Under the pieces are notes generated by a model. The model did not search any database. It worked only from the letters and a program-made list of their open reading frames with translations, and was not told the DNA's origin. Below, one piece after another: positions 10,744-24,100 of a stretch of 64,000 nucleotides of DNA. The position numbers and the translations under genes were made by a program. Source of the stretch: Porogramme epimiltina (Eukaryota; Basidiomycota; Agaricomycetes; Polyporales; Polyporaceae); the NCBI GenBank assembly GCA_900155495.1, contig FTLJ01000021.1, forward strand, positions 1 to 64,000. The letters are read 5' to 3'. Each line of letters begins with the position of its first letter. Position 1 is the stretch's first letter.

Positions 10744-13553
10744 ATGGTGGAAGATATGGCCGAACCGCCAATAACGCAGTCGACAGGTGTACAAAAGCGA
10801 CCCACTTTCGATGTCCCTGGAGATGGCACTCCCGTTCGACGGGCTACTACAAACACCAACATAGCAAGGGCTAATTCACGCACCTCACAAGCTTCAAAGC
10901 CATCACTCTTCCGGGCCCTTACCATGCCTTCGAAACCCGTCGGGGATGCACCACCTTTCCTCCAAGGTGTCAAGGCCATTATAACTATGTCGTGTAGGTG
11001 GCGCTTTCCTGACCCGCTATGCCATGTGGCCATGTTCATAACCATTGGCGCCTCTAGGGTTAAATGTCCTCTTGGTTTGCATCCCTGTCTCGGTGTGTTA
11101 CTTCCCTGAAGAATCCAACTTTCCTTCTCATCCTCCTTTTAGTGGGCATTGCACTTCGCTCTTTCCGAGTCAGATTCTCATGATACAATCATCTTCGTCT
11201 GTGAGTTAACTTCCTACACGCTGTTGGAACGCTCCCAAACATCCCACACCGCCTAGTTTCTTTCCTCGCGATCATACCCCTAGCAAAGGTGTGTCTTGTG
11301 CTGTTTTATCCCAGACAATCAGCGTGACAAGAAATTACAGCTGCTTGCTTTTGCCACGGATGAACTTTCTATGCGTGTGGGACAAACTCTCGCAGGTCTC
11401 ATGAATGCGACTCTGGTGCGTGCTTTTGTGGGGTATAAATGATTCGTATTTACCTCTCTTGTAGGGCAATGCGTATGCGTTCATCTCCCTGTATTGTCTA
11501 CGCCCCTAACTAACGTCTTGTGGATAGCGTGGAGTTGATTGTAGCGGTATGCGTCTTGTCAACAACCTTGTCTCGGTCGTGGGGTCTGATTTCTCCCGAC
11601 CTCAGATTATTGCGTTGATCAAATGCGAGCTTCAAGTTGTTCAATCATCGCGTACGTGAAACACTGTGGCGGCATATATTGCAGCATATACTGACGCTCG
11701 TCTCTTCAGTTGTTGGTTCAATATTGAGCAACCTTCGTACGCGTCTATCTGACCACATTTGACGCCTCTGTTCTCACAATGTGGCTAACTTTCAGTGCTC
11801 GTGCTCGGAATGTGCTTCTTTGCGGGGGGTATGAAGTTCTCGGAGCAAGGGTTCGGGCAGAGTAAGTATTATCGTACGATTGTAGTCGGGCAATGCGCTG
11901 ACATTCACTGGATACCTTTTGACCCCGGTCTTAACTCCGATATTCGGATGTTATCTCTAACCTTTCCACGCGACAGGCGCTACACAGCTCAATTCATCGT
12001 TGTTGACGATATCTGTGATCGCGGTCCTACTGCCAGCGGCCTTCCACTTTACTGCGGACAGTGCCATTCCGGACGGCCAGGAGTCTAAAGATATCTTGGC
12101 TGTTAGCCATGGGGTGAGGTTCAGACACAGCTGCTTAAGTTGTTGGAACACTAATGTCCTGTTTGGATTTAGGTGGCCATCATTCTTCTATTCAGTGCGC
12201 TGCTTCCCTTGTTCGGTTTTCGTCGAGTTGGCTGATTGGGATCTTTGTCGCTGGATCCAGTCTACGGATCGTATCTGGTTTTCCAGCTGTTCTCACACAA
12301 GGCGCTCTACAACGACGACCACCCAGATATCTTCCAGTCAACCAAGTACGTCAAGAGACCGAAGAAGAACGAGACCCCGGGGATTGAACCGTCTGTAGCT
12401 CCGAACAACAGTAGCGCTATTCCCTTGTTGAAGTTCAGAATACCCGGCATTCATACGTCTTCGACAGCGACATCGACCTCGTCACCCAATGGAAGTACTA
12501 ATGGGGATGTCGAGGCGGGGAGCAATGCTGAAGAACAACCAGAGGAGCCGGAGACGCCTAAGATGAGTGTACCGCTCACCATCGCCCTCCTCGCTGTTGT
12601 CACTGTGGTATGAGGAACCTCGTCCCTCGATATGGACCGTACATCACTCATACCTACCGTTCCCAGCTCGTCGCCGTGACCGCCGAGTGGCTTGTCGACT
12701 CCATCAATGGCCTCGCAGATACTGGTACGATAAGCAGGGAGTTCATTGGTCTCATATTGCTTCCAATTGTTGGAAACGCGGCAGGTAAGTCATCACCACA
12801 GCATCCCATTGATGGCCGGATGGTACTTTCCTTCCCAGTACAACCGGGCTGACGCCGTCCCATCTTCCCATCTCACCGCACATATAGAACACGTTACGGC
12901 TGTCACGGTCTCCGTGAAGGACAAGCTCACGCTCAGTCTTGGCGTTGCCGTTGGCTCAAGCATTGTACGTGGCGCATCTCCGCACTTCGTTGCGCCGCTA
13001 CGCGCTAACCTCTGATCTTGACTAACACATCATGTTTCTCCCCCGCGCGTGCCGCATGCCTCGCACAGCAAATCGCCCTCTTTGTCATTCCATTCATCGT
13101 GACACTCGGCTGGATTCTCGGAAAGCCGCTCAGCTTACTCTTTGATCCGTTCGAGTCCATCGTGCTCTTCCTTTCGGGTACGCGCTCCGTCGCCTTCTCC
13201 AGTTTCTTTCGGAGCGCTCACATGCACCTGCAGTCCTCGTCGTCAACTACGTCGTCCAAGATGGCAAGAGGTAAGCTTATTTCCAGCGCTTCGAGGTCGC
13301 GTGATGCCACCACCCGCCCCCGGCCCACGTGTTCCTCGTTGCTCACACGTGCATTCCTGTAGTAATTGGCTGGAGGGCATGATCCTCATGTGCCTGTACC
13401 TCATCATCGCCGTGACCTTTTGGTATTACCCCGGTACGTGTGGTCCCCGTTACGATGCCCGGACATTGAACACAGGCTGGATTCCGCATGCTAACCTTGT
13501 ACATGCGCGTTTATATAGGAGTCAACGAGCTGCAGTCACTGCTCAGCTGCTAG
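10744..13553 (+). CDS. Vacuolar-type Ca2+/H+ exchanger (CAX family)
   Basis: Antiporter that moves cytosolic Ca2+ into the vacuole in exchange for protons, comparable to yeast Vcx1. About 18 short introns can be placed, giving a continuous frame from the ATG in CACAATGG at 10744 to TAG at 13553. Both CAX signature repeats are present: GNAVELIVAIIALI in the N-terminal half and GNAAEHVTAVTVS in the C-terminal half, each with the acidic residue that coordinates cation. Other family stretches are GMCFFAGGMKFSEQGFGQS and SNWLEGMILMCLYLIIAVTF. A hydrophilic acidic loop (about 12350-12570, rich in Ser, Thr and Glu) separates the halves. The first repeat is split over exons of 8 nt (11465-11472) and 19 nt (11528-11546). 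It converges on the Fox2 gene. Confidence 0.92.
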
Positions 13554-14207
13554 GTCCATCCCCTTCCTTGATGTCACGCATGTATACTTGTCACGATTTC
13601 ACCACGAATCAGTATCACGGACTATATCTCAGAGTAATTCTATAGCATCAGCTGAGTACCCCCTTTCTTTTCTCAGTTTTGGGTTCATCTGGCACAACCT
13701 CGTCTTCCTCCTATCTCTCCTATTCCCCCTGCCCCCTCTCTCGTCTTTCTGGGCCCCCTCCCCAAAGCGGTATCGTTTATCTTTATGAACATATCTATGG
13801 GCCCGGGGTCCCAGTGGATACCTCGACATCATTGCCATCCTTCTGTGACGTAGACCGGCTCCTCTCCAACCATGACGCGTGACGGACGTAGGGAATCCCG
13901 ATTGTATACCCCTCCTCCCACTTCCAAACACGTGCTAGACGTTCCCATGAACAATATACCCTTTTGACCGCCCACGAGCGGTTCGTCGACTGCTGGAAAT
14001 GCGAACAAGGCGCTTATAACAGTGGACATATTGCGTAGTTGAGTGAATCTTATAGCTGTAACATTATAGTTTGATAAATACAGGATGGCTACTTATCTCC
14101 GCACAACCCACATTCCTAGTATCTGGAAAGAAGGCGGACCTAAGCGCTACTCATGTGCACTCGGTATATACATGTCCGCGCGGAATACCCACATCCGTTC
14201 CAGACCC
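13554..14207. other. Intergenic region between convergent genes
   Basis: This is the 3' flank of the exchanger (plus) and of the Fox2-type gene (minus). It contains a pyrimidine-rich patch on the plus strand at about 13660-13760. I see no gene or RNA gene. It presumably holds the polyadenylation signals of both neighbours. Confidence 0.5.
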
Positions 14208-17200
14208 TCATAGCTTCGCCTTCAATGCGCCGCTACCATTTACCAACGTCGCCGCCGCAGCCGCGAGGACAGTCGTCTGGCGTTCCTTGACCTTCGTGAC
14301 TGGGGAAGCAAACCCACAGAAGTGGAGTCCGAGTCAGCCGACAGCACCTTTTCTCACGCGCACAGCCTTGGGGAGAACAGAATAACAGAATGGTATAAAT
14401 CGAACGCACCAAAGAGAACCTTATCTCCCTCACCCCACATTTCCGTTACGAGAGTCTCACCAGGGAAGACGACGCCAGCGAACCTAACAGAGCGTACGTA
14501 GGTGTGAGGCGGTGCGGTCAGTCGAACGTGTGTGCACGAATTGGCTGCGCCGACAAAGGCCCCGCGACGACTGTCGGCCTACTAGCCCGAAGGAGGTGCT
14601 CACCGAACTTTGATGTCCTTGAACTCGCCAAACGTCTTCAGTATGTGCTTTCCGGATATGCCCATTGAGCAGAGCCCTAATATACCCCCGATCGCTCGCA
14701 GTCAGCCTTCTGATTCTACTCACCTCGAAAGCCACATAGACCACACAGTACGGCAGTTCTCCCGCGACGTGTGGGCAAATGTGGGAGTGTGGGCAGTAGA
14801 AGAGTGACTCACCGTGGAGGATGGGCTTATCAAACCCGCCCACGGCCGCAAACTCGGGTAGGATCTAGATATTTTGGGGCAGTGACGGCAAAGCAGACGA
14901 GATATGGCGAGGCGAGGATAACTCGGGTCAGACGACATGCGGACATAGGGTGGCGTGAGCTACTCACGTGTAGGGGATTGTTGTCGCCGCTCAACCTAGA
15001 CGGATGTGTATTGTCATGTCAGTCTGTCACGCCTAGTCCTGGGGGGCTCGCTCAACCGAGGCAGAGCCAGATGAGACTCGCACCGGTATAGGGCCGCCTG
15101 GACTGGAAGCGTTTTTTCCTCCACCACTGCATCTGGCTTCCGTGCAGGAGGTGTGTTCTCTGCAGAGGCCGGCCCGCGGTCTGCACCCCAAATGAGTAAT
15201 GTCAAAGGGAGTCAGTGGCGCCTGGGGTCTTGGGGGTCTAGAAGAAAGACATGCCTTTGCCTGCCCGCCTACCCCCAAACCCTCCAGACCCTCGGATGAA
15301 CAGGGTTGACTGGTTCTCAAAGATGACCTTGCCCGTGTGCTTGTCCTTGGTCTCGACGATAGCAGTGACCGCCGCCGCCTTGCCCTTGTCCAAAACCTCT
15401 ATTAACCTGTGCGGAACAACTCAAGACCTATCCCATTCTGGCTCGCTCGGGACTGAGACGTACCGCGCCTCGTTCACGAGCTCACCGCTTGTCGGGATGG
15501 GGGCTTTGATTGCCAAGTACTGCTCCCCATGGAGCAACTTCGCCTGCATGCCAGTCCAGGTCAGTCACCTCACCTCACTTCCCCCCTAACAAAGACAGCC
15601 ACGCACAGGGTTGAAGTTGGGCAAGAAGTCGAAGGAGAGGCCTGCGCTCGCCTGGAACTGCGGGATAACGCCGAATGTCGGTAGCGCCGCGAAGTCCTCG
15701 TGGTTCTCGTATGTCCACTGCAACTCCTGCTCCGTCGCACCAACGCCGAGGTTGTACAGGATCACGTCGCGTTCGGTATAGCTGTACTCGACGGGCTCCT
15801 GCACCTCCTTTTTGGCCTCTGCGACGACCTCTGAGTCCTCGGGGTCCGCATACGGGCTGTCCGAGCTGGATTCCTCATCGACATTCCCGAAGTTTTCAGC
15901 GATCTAATACCATAACGACGTCAATTTAGGTATAGGAAGGAGCAAGAATGGCACAAGGGATTCCTGACCTGCATGAAGGCCTCTTGAGTGCTCGCAGGGT
16001 TCGTAGCACGACCATCGTCTGCGGACCGTGTGAGTATCTTAAAGACAGCCAACCACGACATCCCTCACCGAAATCGGTTACTAGCTTCCACTTAGCAATG
16101 ACGTGCTCGGGCATCAAGGGATGGTTCACGGGGAAACCATGGCCACCAGCACGCTGCCAGCGAATTTGGGAGATCCATCCTCCGGCAACTTGGAACAAGC
16201 TCCCGGTTGTCTCCTCGTTGGAGTCGCTAGAGAGGAATCCGACCAAGGGCGCAACGTATTCCTCCTGTGGCGTAGAATCAGCAACAGGCTATGAGGGCCA
16301 CAAGAAAATATCGGACCTTTACTGCTTCAACATTGACGTAGCCACTATGGAACAAGCTTCTGTCAATACGCAGGTCCCGAACGCTGTGACCGTGAGTATA
16401 TACTGACCGACCGAGGCCTGACGCGGCTCCTGCGGAAGGAATGACAACATTTGCTAGGATGTTGTACTTCTTTCCCTCGATAGCAAGCGTCTTCGTGAAA
16501 CCAAGGATGCCAGCCTTGACCGTAGAATACTAGGCATGAACCAAATCAGCCCTGAAATGGAGTAACTCGACTAGAGAATGGAAGGCATACATTGGCAAAG
16601 CCGGGAAGGCCATCTGAAGGAAGGGTTAAGAATAGCCAGGCCGGTGGATATATGCTACACTTACAAAGACCTGACTGGGAGCCCATGGTTACAATGCGCC
16701 CATACTTTTGCTTGAGGAAGATGGGCCAAAGAGCCTTGGCGCACTATGGACGATACATGTTGGTACTGCGGCATGTGTGATGATCGGGCTTCTATTGTTA
16801 CGAACCTTGTAGGTAGACCTAGAACGTCAATATGAGTGGTATGCATGGAAGAAGTGGGGTGTAGGAGAACCTGAGGTGGACAGCCAGCACATCATCCCAA
16901 TCCTTCTCTGACAGCTTCTCGAATGCACTAGGGCGTGCAACGCCAGCGTTTGCGACCAGAACGTGTGCACCGCCGAACTTATCAAGGGCTGTCTTCACGA
17001 TGCCCTCTCCGTCTTCTGCGGAAGTGATCGATGCTGCAGCCTTCCCGCCAGCTGGCATGGTGGCTCAGTTAAGGGTCACATCAGACGCGTGGACTTGGGC
17101 TTACCCTTCGTGATCTCATCGACGATGGCGTTAGCAGCCTTGTCACTGACATCGTTTACGACTACATTTGCGCCCAAACGAGCGTATGACAGGGCGTAGG

Positions 17201-18686
17201 CGCGTCCGAGGGCCGAACCTGCCCCAGTGACAATAACGGTCTTCCCGTCGAATCGTACCTCGGGGGATGCTTGTGGGTTTGACTCGACCTTAGACGACTC
17301 GGCGATCTTTGCCTGAGCGCCCCATATAGCGTAAGCATGTGCGGTAGACCTGAACAATATGACCCACCTGAATGTCGAAGTCGGGAAGGAATGCAGGGCT
17401 ACGCAGAGCATGAACCTTCAGCGGCGAGCGGCGAGAAAGAAGGACATGGACTCACTGCTCGGGCTCAGTAGTGTCAAAGTCGGTGATCTGCTCCCACTTC
17501 TCTTGCACCTACAAGAGAAGTCATAAACGAGAGTCTCCTTCGGACAATGAAGATGGCTTACAGCCGACGGCGTGAACGTTTGGTCACACTTGAAGGACTG
17601 ACCCTTGCTCCGTTCCCACCTGATCTCCGCAATGTATCCTGCGCCCACCTCGAAAATACGACCATTCGCGTCGGCACCATCGGGGTGTGTAATTGCAAGT
17701 ACGAATGGCGCAACGAACTCGGGCTTGGCGACAGACCCGTCAGAATTGGGGACATAGGAAGAGGTACGTCATGCATACCTTCAAGTTCGCAAGCATCTCA
17801 GGAGGCATGATTGTTTCCGTCATCGCGGAGGCAGCCATCTAGACACCAAACGATATGAGCACAAGCATAATAGTTGCAGAGGTAGTCAGCGAAGGGACGT
17901 ACGGGTGCTACGACCATAGCCTTGATCCCGTACTTAAGGCCCTCGGCAGCGAGTGCCTTCGTGAAACCAACAAGACCCATCTTAGCAGCGCTATAGTTGG
18001 CTTGACCAAAGTTTCCTGGACAGACGAGTTGGTCCTCGCATAGGGTGTGTCAGTGGCGAAAGACGTACCGTACAATCCTGCTGCACTCGCGGTATTCACA
18101 ATCCGGCCGAACCCCTGCTGCTGGAATATGGGCCATGCAGCTTTGGCGCATGCATATGATCCTTTGAGGTGAACGTCCATGATTTGGTCCCACTCCTTGT
18201 CCGACATGTTCTTGAAACTATAGAAGTGACATTCATGTGGCTAGGCAGGAAGCACAAATGAAAGAATGGCGCACCCCTTGTCCCTGAGAATACCAGCATT
18301 ATTGATGAGGATAGTAACGCTACCAAAGGCGTCCAGTGCAGTCTTGACGACAGCCTCGCCATCCGTGACTGAAGAGTTGTTCACGACAGCCTTACCACCG
18401 GCTGCGTTCGCACTTCAATGGCTTGTAGGTAGCGTCTTAGGCCCAGATATACATACCTTGAGTGATCTCGTCCACAACCTTCTGCGCGGCCTCCTTGTTG
18501 AAGTCGTTCACGACGACATTGGCTCCTCTCGACGCGAATTGCAGCGAGTAGCTGTGTATGACATCACCGAGCAAGTGTGAGTGCACTGGAAGCTAGAAAC
18601 GCGTAGATGCACGCGTACACTTTGCCGAGACCGCCGCCCGCGCCGGTTACGATGACAGTGTGGCCCTTGAAGGAGAGTTGCGACAT
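14208..18686 (-). CDS. FOX2: Peroxisomal multifunctional beta-oxidation enzyme (hydratase-dehydrogenase), Fox2 type
   Basis: Carries out the second and third steps of peroxisomal beta-oxidation: hydration of trans-2-enoyl-CoA and oxidation of (3R)-hydroxyacyl-CoA to 3-ketoacyl-CoA. The start [20 protein letters not shown] gives the first NAD-binding short-chain dehydrogenase domain, with active site NYSAAK (about 18000). A second begins [19 protein letters not shown] (about 17250), with YSTVK (about 16530). A C-terminal hot-dog hydratase-2 domain follows ([15 protein letters not shown] near 15770) and carries the catalytic Asp-x4-His as SGDNNPLH (about 14980). The last exon ends [13 protein letters not shown] is a peroxisomal targeting signal type 1. 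Two dehydrogenase domains plus the hydratase is the usual fungal architecture. Many short introns interrupt the gene. It lies 267 bp downstream of the racemase on the same strand. Confidence 0.93.
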
Positions 18687-18953
18687 TGTAAGGGGAGGAG
18701 GAGGAGAGGCACGAATTTCGAGGAGGACCTCCCCGGTTATAGCGTCTGATGCCACATGTGATTCTCCCGACCCCGGATCGCTGTCAACGCCCTGATTGTG
18801 CCCCATGTGAATCGCGAGCGCCCGGGGCTGCATCCACTTCAACCTCCCACCACCACCATCCCTCCTGATTCGATCTGTCTTATGCGACTTCCATCTCCCC
18901 GAACATCACACCAAGGATGCCCAAGGCACAAGCTATATCGACGCGTCGTATGA

Positions 18954-20605
18954 TTACAACTTTGCTCCGACGACAGGGCCCCCCACCGCTCCCTCTCTAC
19001 GCAGAGTAGCTCGTTCTTCAGCCCCAACTCCAAGCTCGGACAGGATATCCTCCGTGTGCTCACCCACCTCCAACTCACCCGTCTGCGAGGCGCCCGAAGA
19101 ACCAACTGACATGGAAGGTGTTCGTGATAGATCGGGATGGGGCACAGGTACGCCATTCTCGCCGTCTTTTCCAGGTCCTCCCGCCAAGACCGCTGCCTCT
19201 CCGGGTGAGAGCACCGGCAACGTGCATGCATCCGTGCCTAAATGCGGATGTCATTATGGATGAACTCGGGTCTGCGGACAATGTGCGGCGCACCATGGAA
19301 AACATTCGTCCAATAGTCTCGAGGGTGCAATTCGAACCCTCGCTCAAAGAACGCCTTCGTTCGCGTCCAGTCGCCCCTATCGAATTGGTTCTCCAGCGTC
19401 GGCCGCCACCCGTTCAGCGTGAAGTCTTCCGGAAGCTGCCTGAAGAAACGAAGGAGGAACTCGCGGTAGAAATGAGGCTCGATGCACCCCACAGACATGT
19501 ATCGCCCGTCTGCGCAGGCGTACACGTTGTAGAACGGCGCACCGCCGTCTAGCGTCCCCGTTGCCCTTATCTCCCCAAAGTGGTATGTTCCCAATTGGCG
19601 GAGCAAGAGTGGAAATGTAGACATGTATCGTACCCCAGTTACCTGTATAATTGGTCAGGCAATGTATTGAGAGTGGCCGAGGTCTACATGCCACACACCA
19701 TGTCCGCATTGACGACCTGTCCGCGGCCGCTCTTGTAGCGTTCTAGAAGCGCAAGCATGATTCCGGTTGCACACATGAGCCCGCCCGCGGCGAAGTCGGC
19801 GAGGATATTGAGAGGGAATTCGGGCTTCCCATTCCCTGGAAACATCTGCAATCCTATTTCAGCCTCGTAGCAATGGCGACGAATAGGGGCATGACAGTCG
19901 TACGGACAAAACGCCACTAAGGGCAAGGTAGTTCAAATCATGTCCTGCAAGTGACAAGGCAAGGCCGAAACTAAGTCAAAGAATTTCAACAGGGATAGAT
20001 ATGTGGGATTTACACACCCGCCATGTCCTTATGCGGACCTAGGTAGTCATTAAGAACCTCCCTGTACCCGCCATGCTCTTGACCAAACCCACCCACCTGT
20101 TCTCGGGAACCCTACCAACCTCGCATACACAAGCTTTGGATTCGCGCCATTCTCCCCCAGAAATACCTCCGGCCCAAGGCCCAAACGCTCCATAACTCCC
20201 GGTCTGAACGGGTCGATGAGCACGTCCGCACGCTGGACAAGTCTCTTGACGATCGCGTGTCCACTCCTTGTCTATGCAGGGAAACTGTGAGCTCTGGCTT
20301 GTATCGTTCAAGGGCTCCGAAAGACACACACCTTCGTGTCAACCGCGACAGACCGTTTCCCTCGCGCGAGGACATCTGGAGCGGGGGTGGAGCCCGGTTT
20401 CACGGCGACGCGGTCGACGCGCACGACGTCCGCGCCAAAGTCGGCGAGGATCAGGCCTGCCATGGGGCCTGGCGCGAGTCCTGCAAACTACGGACACAAG
20501 GAGGCTCAGAGCTGCCATATAAACTATTGTGTGTTGCTCACTTACCTCAACTACTCTGATGCCCGCCAGGGGAAGCGACTTTCTTTCCGGTGGCGGAGAC
20601 GACAT
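18954..20605 (-). CDS. Alpha-methylacyl-CoA racemase (CaiB/BaiF family III CoA-transferase fold), peroxisomal
   Basis: Interconverts (2R)- and (2S)-2-methylacyl-CoA so that branched chains can enter beta-oxidation. Start [20 protein letters not shown]; the first intron must use the acceptor that yields [20 protein letters not shown], the conserved CoA-binding N terminus. Later blocks: [65 protein letters not shown] and [14 protein letters not shown]. The C terminus is VGAKL, again AKL, a peroxisomal targeting signal type 1. Racemases are close to formyl-CoA and other family III transferases, but [11 protein letters not shown] and the peroxisomal tail favour a racemase. The next gene downstream on the same strand encodes the enzyme that would use its product after acyl-CoA oxidation. 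Confidence 0.87.
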
Positions 20606-21163
20606 GAAGCCACTATCCAGCGTGGGGCTACTAGTTCGGGGTTCTGAAGTACTAAGGAGCCCTACTCGCAAGTTACAAGCAGGTCACCCTCTGCAGTGAC
20701 GGTGGGCGTCGGGAACAGAGAAGCCCGGTGCTTGGAGTGCATCCCATGGTCGCTGTTCTTGTCAACCGCCGGCTGCAGCCTGTGGTCATGTGTGGCACTG
20801 ACTGGGCGCCGGGTATTTAGCTTGGTCCGGATGGCCCGGTGTGGACTGTCGCAGTGCAAGACTGTGTAGTTCGTGGGTCGATAGAGAATCCTATACAGCG
20901 TGATAGTGGTGCGACGTCTAATAGTGCTACATGACCATCATTATATGCGTCGTTCATGACTACCCAAACAGAATGTCTCCTATGTAAACAAAACACAGCT
21001 CCCATCCGTATAGATGTATGTAGATAAACAGGGAGCCTCATTAAACATCGTAAACCAGTAGAACGTACGCGACGAGAACGTATGTAAGATGTGTCGCGTG
21101 AGAACATGCATGTCGTGAAACGCGAAGGGGATAAGTTGAAATAAATCCCAGGAGATGTGCGCT
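20606..21163. other. Intergenic region between ABC transporter and racemase
   Basis: Between the end of the transporter gene and the start of the racemase gene, both on the minus strand. It must contain the racemase promoter, but I see no clear TATA box. Only short random ORFs occur. Confidence 0.45.
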
Positions 21164-24100
21164 CTAGTGCGCCTCCTTGAGCTTTTCGGCCATCTTGATG
21201 TCCCCGAGGGAGATCGAAGACCGGTCGCACATGCTGCGGAATATACCGCCAGGGAGCCCGAAAAGGTTCGCCGGTGTGTCGAATTCCGCGATCTGGCCGG
21301 CGTCGAGGACGCAGATACGGTCGTATCCAATGATCGTGCGCAAACGATCTACGCGAGGCGGTCAGTAAACAAAGATGGTCTGGAGAGGAAAGGCGAGAGA
21401 GACGTACGGGCAATGCACAGGATGGTGCGGTCGGCGAACTCGGTGGCGATCGTGTCTTGAATCTTCCTGTCCGTCTCGTAATCGACGGAAGCTACAGCAG
21501 AAAGTCAGTGGCTGTGAGAAATGAGGAGGCAAGGCTTCATACCTGTCGCCTCGTCAAGGATCAGGATCCGACTATCCTTCACGAGAGCCCGGGCCAGAGA
21601 TACAAGGGAGCGCTGGCCAATGGACAAGTTGCTGCCTTCGTCCTCGACCGGGCTGTCAAGCGTGAAACGATGCAGGGGACTGCGGGATCCCTCGGAACCA
21701 TCCTCCTCAGTGTGGTCGAGGGAGTGGTTCTTCCGGTCTTCAACCAAGTGTGACCTCTTGAGCGCGTCCCATAGCTGCACGTCATCGTGGGTCTCGAAGG
21801 GGTCCAAGTTGCTACGCAAGGTGCCAGAGACTAAACTCACGATGAGTACAGCGCAAGGCTCGTACGAAGAGTGAACAACTCACATAGGAGGGGGTCTTGA
21901 GGGATGATGGCCAGGCCATTGCGCAAGTCGTTCAAGCCGATAGTGGAGACATCGACTCCGTCGATGACGATCGAGCCTTCAGACAGCTCGACGAGGCGGT
22001 ACAGAGCAGTCATGATACTACTCTTCCCTGCGCCAGTCCTAGGGCCGTTGTCAGCTTCTACTTCATACGAAAGGAGAATCTAGTGCATACCTTCCGACGA
22101 TACCGATTTTCTCCCCAGGACGTACCGACATCGTCATGTTCTTCAGAACCGCAGGAAGCTCCGGACGGTACTTGAGCACGACGTCCTTGAGTTCGATGCC
22201 TCCCTCTGCCGGCCAGGGGGCCTTCGGCTTCTTCTCGGGGATCTCATGCGGCGCCTCCTGCTCGAGCTGGCGCGTGTAGTGCACGATGCGCTCGACGCTG
22301 TTGAAGTCGTTCTCGACTTCTGCGCTCTGACGGACGAGCCAGCCGAACGCCTGCTGGACGGAGATGATGTAGCTCAGGACGAGGCCCGTCTGGGACGGCG
22401 AGATGCTGAAGCGCGTGCCGACGGTGAGGATCGCGACGACGAACGCGAGGAAGATGCCCATGAGGTCGAGCCGGATCCCGAGCCAGCGCTGGTTCGTCAC
22501 GGTGAGCCAGTACGCGCGGTTCTCGATGTCGACGCGCTTCCGGTTCTCGTCCAGGAACCGGTCCGTCTCGCCGTATGCGCGGATGGTGGCGAGGCCCGAC
22601 AGTGATTCTGAGAAGTGGCTGTAGAGCGATGAGCGCAGGACGGCGTCGAGACGCTGCGAACAGTCTATTAACATCTGTGCACACCGCACGCACGATGGTC
22701 ACGCACCTTAAGCTCTCGGGCACTCGCACGGTAGAAGATCGCAGACCAAATATACGCTACCGAAACGACGCCGACGGCGATGAGGAACCATGGAAGAACG
22801 ATGGCAATGAGGATGATGGCGCCGAGGATGTTGGCCAATGTCGCCACAAACATCCGCATAGCATCGCCAAGCGTGTTGTCTATGGTGTCAATATCTATAG
22901 GATAGAAGAGTTAGAGATGGGATAAGGCTTGTTCATCTACCAGGCCCACCTTTGGAGAACCTGTTCATGATTCGGCCTAGAGGCTGTCCTAATTGTTAGC
23001 TACAAGTCCTTAACAAGCGGAGGGCAGTGCTTACTGTGGTCTCGAAGAACGACATCGGAGCGTGCATGACGCGCCAAATCGCAGCTCGATGAAGCGCTTG
23101 TGATGAGAAATAAGTGAGCAAAGCAAATGTCGCGCCCATCATGAAGAATGTGATGGCTTGGGAAACACCCAGCGCGGCGTAGATGCCCATCTGTTAACAT
23201 GATATAACGCATCAGTACCCCGGCGACCCATTTTCAAAACTATAAACGTACGTAGAATGCGGGACCGAAATTCCATTTCCTGCAAAGACCAGATATCAGC
23301 TAACGGCTTCTATATACCGTCCAACAGCGCACATACACTTCTTGCCAGTAAACCAGCCTATCAAAACCATGTTAGTCAGAGCCCTTAAGGACACAGTTGG
23401 AGGACGACTCACCAATAAGACGACAGAACTTGCGAGACCTGGAGCAGAGCTACTGACAGCGCCAGCAGGGGAAGGATGATGTACCCCTTGCCCGCGCGGA
23501 TGTACTCCATGTACACCTCCTTGTTCACCGCGCCCGTGTTGCGCTCCTCGACCTGCATCAGAGCCGCGCCCTGCTCGCGCTTCTTCCTCTTCGCCGCCTT
23601 CTCCTCGTCCTTCTCCTCAGTCTCTTCCTCCTCCTCGCCCTCGACCGCCTCCTCCTCACGCTCCGCCTCGCTCTCCTTGCTCCCAAACTCGTTCACGAAC
23701 TGCGCGAACTGGCCCCCAGAGGCCATGAGCTCCGCGTACGTGCCGTGCTCGCCGATGCGCCCGTCCGCGATCGTGTACACGTAGTCGACCTGCGGGAGGA
23801 AGTGCAGCGCGTGCGTGACGAGCACGCGCGTCTTGCCCGCCTCCGCGTTGAGGAACACGTTCTGGAAGACGTGCTTGCCGACGTGCGCGTCGAGCGCGGA
23901 GATCGGGTCGTCGAAGATCTGGATGTCGGCGCCGACGTAGATGGCGCGGCAGATGTTGATGCGCTGTTTCTGCCCGCCGGAGAGCGAGATGCCCTAGAGT
24001 GAAGACGGGGTACTTAGCATGGTAAACCCCACGTGCAGCGATTAACGTGACCTACCCGTTCGCCGACTTCCGTCATGTCGCCATTAGGGAGGAGCTCGAA

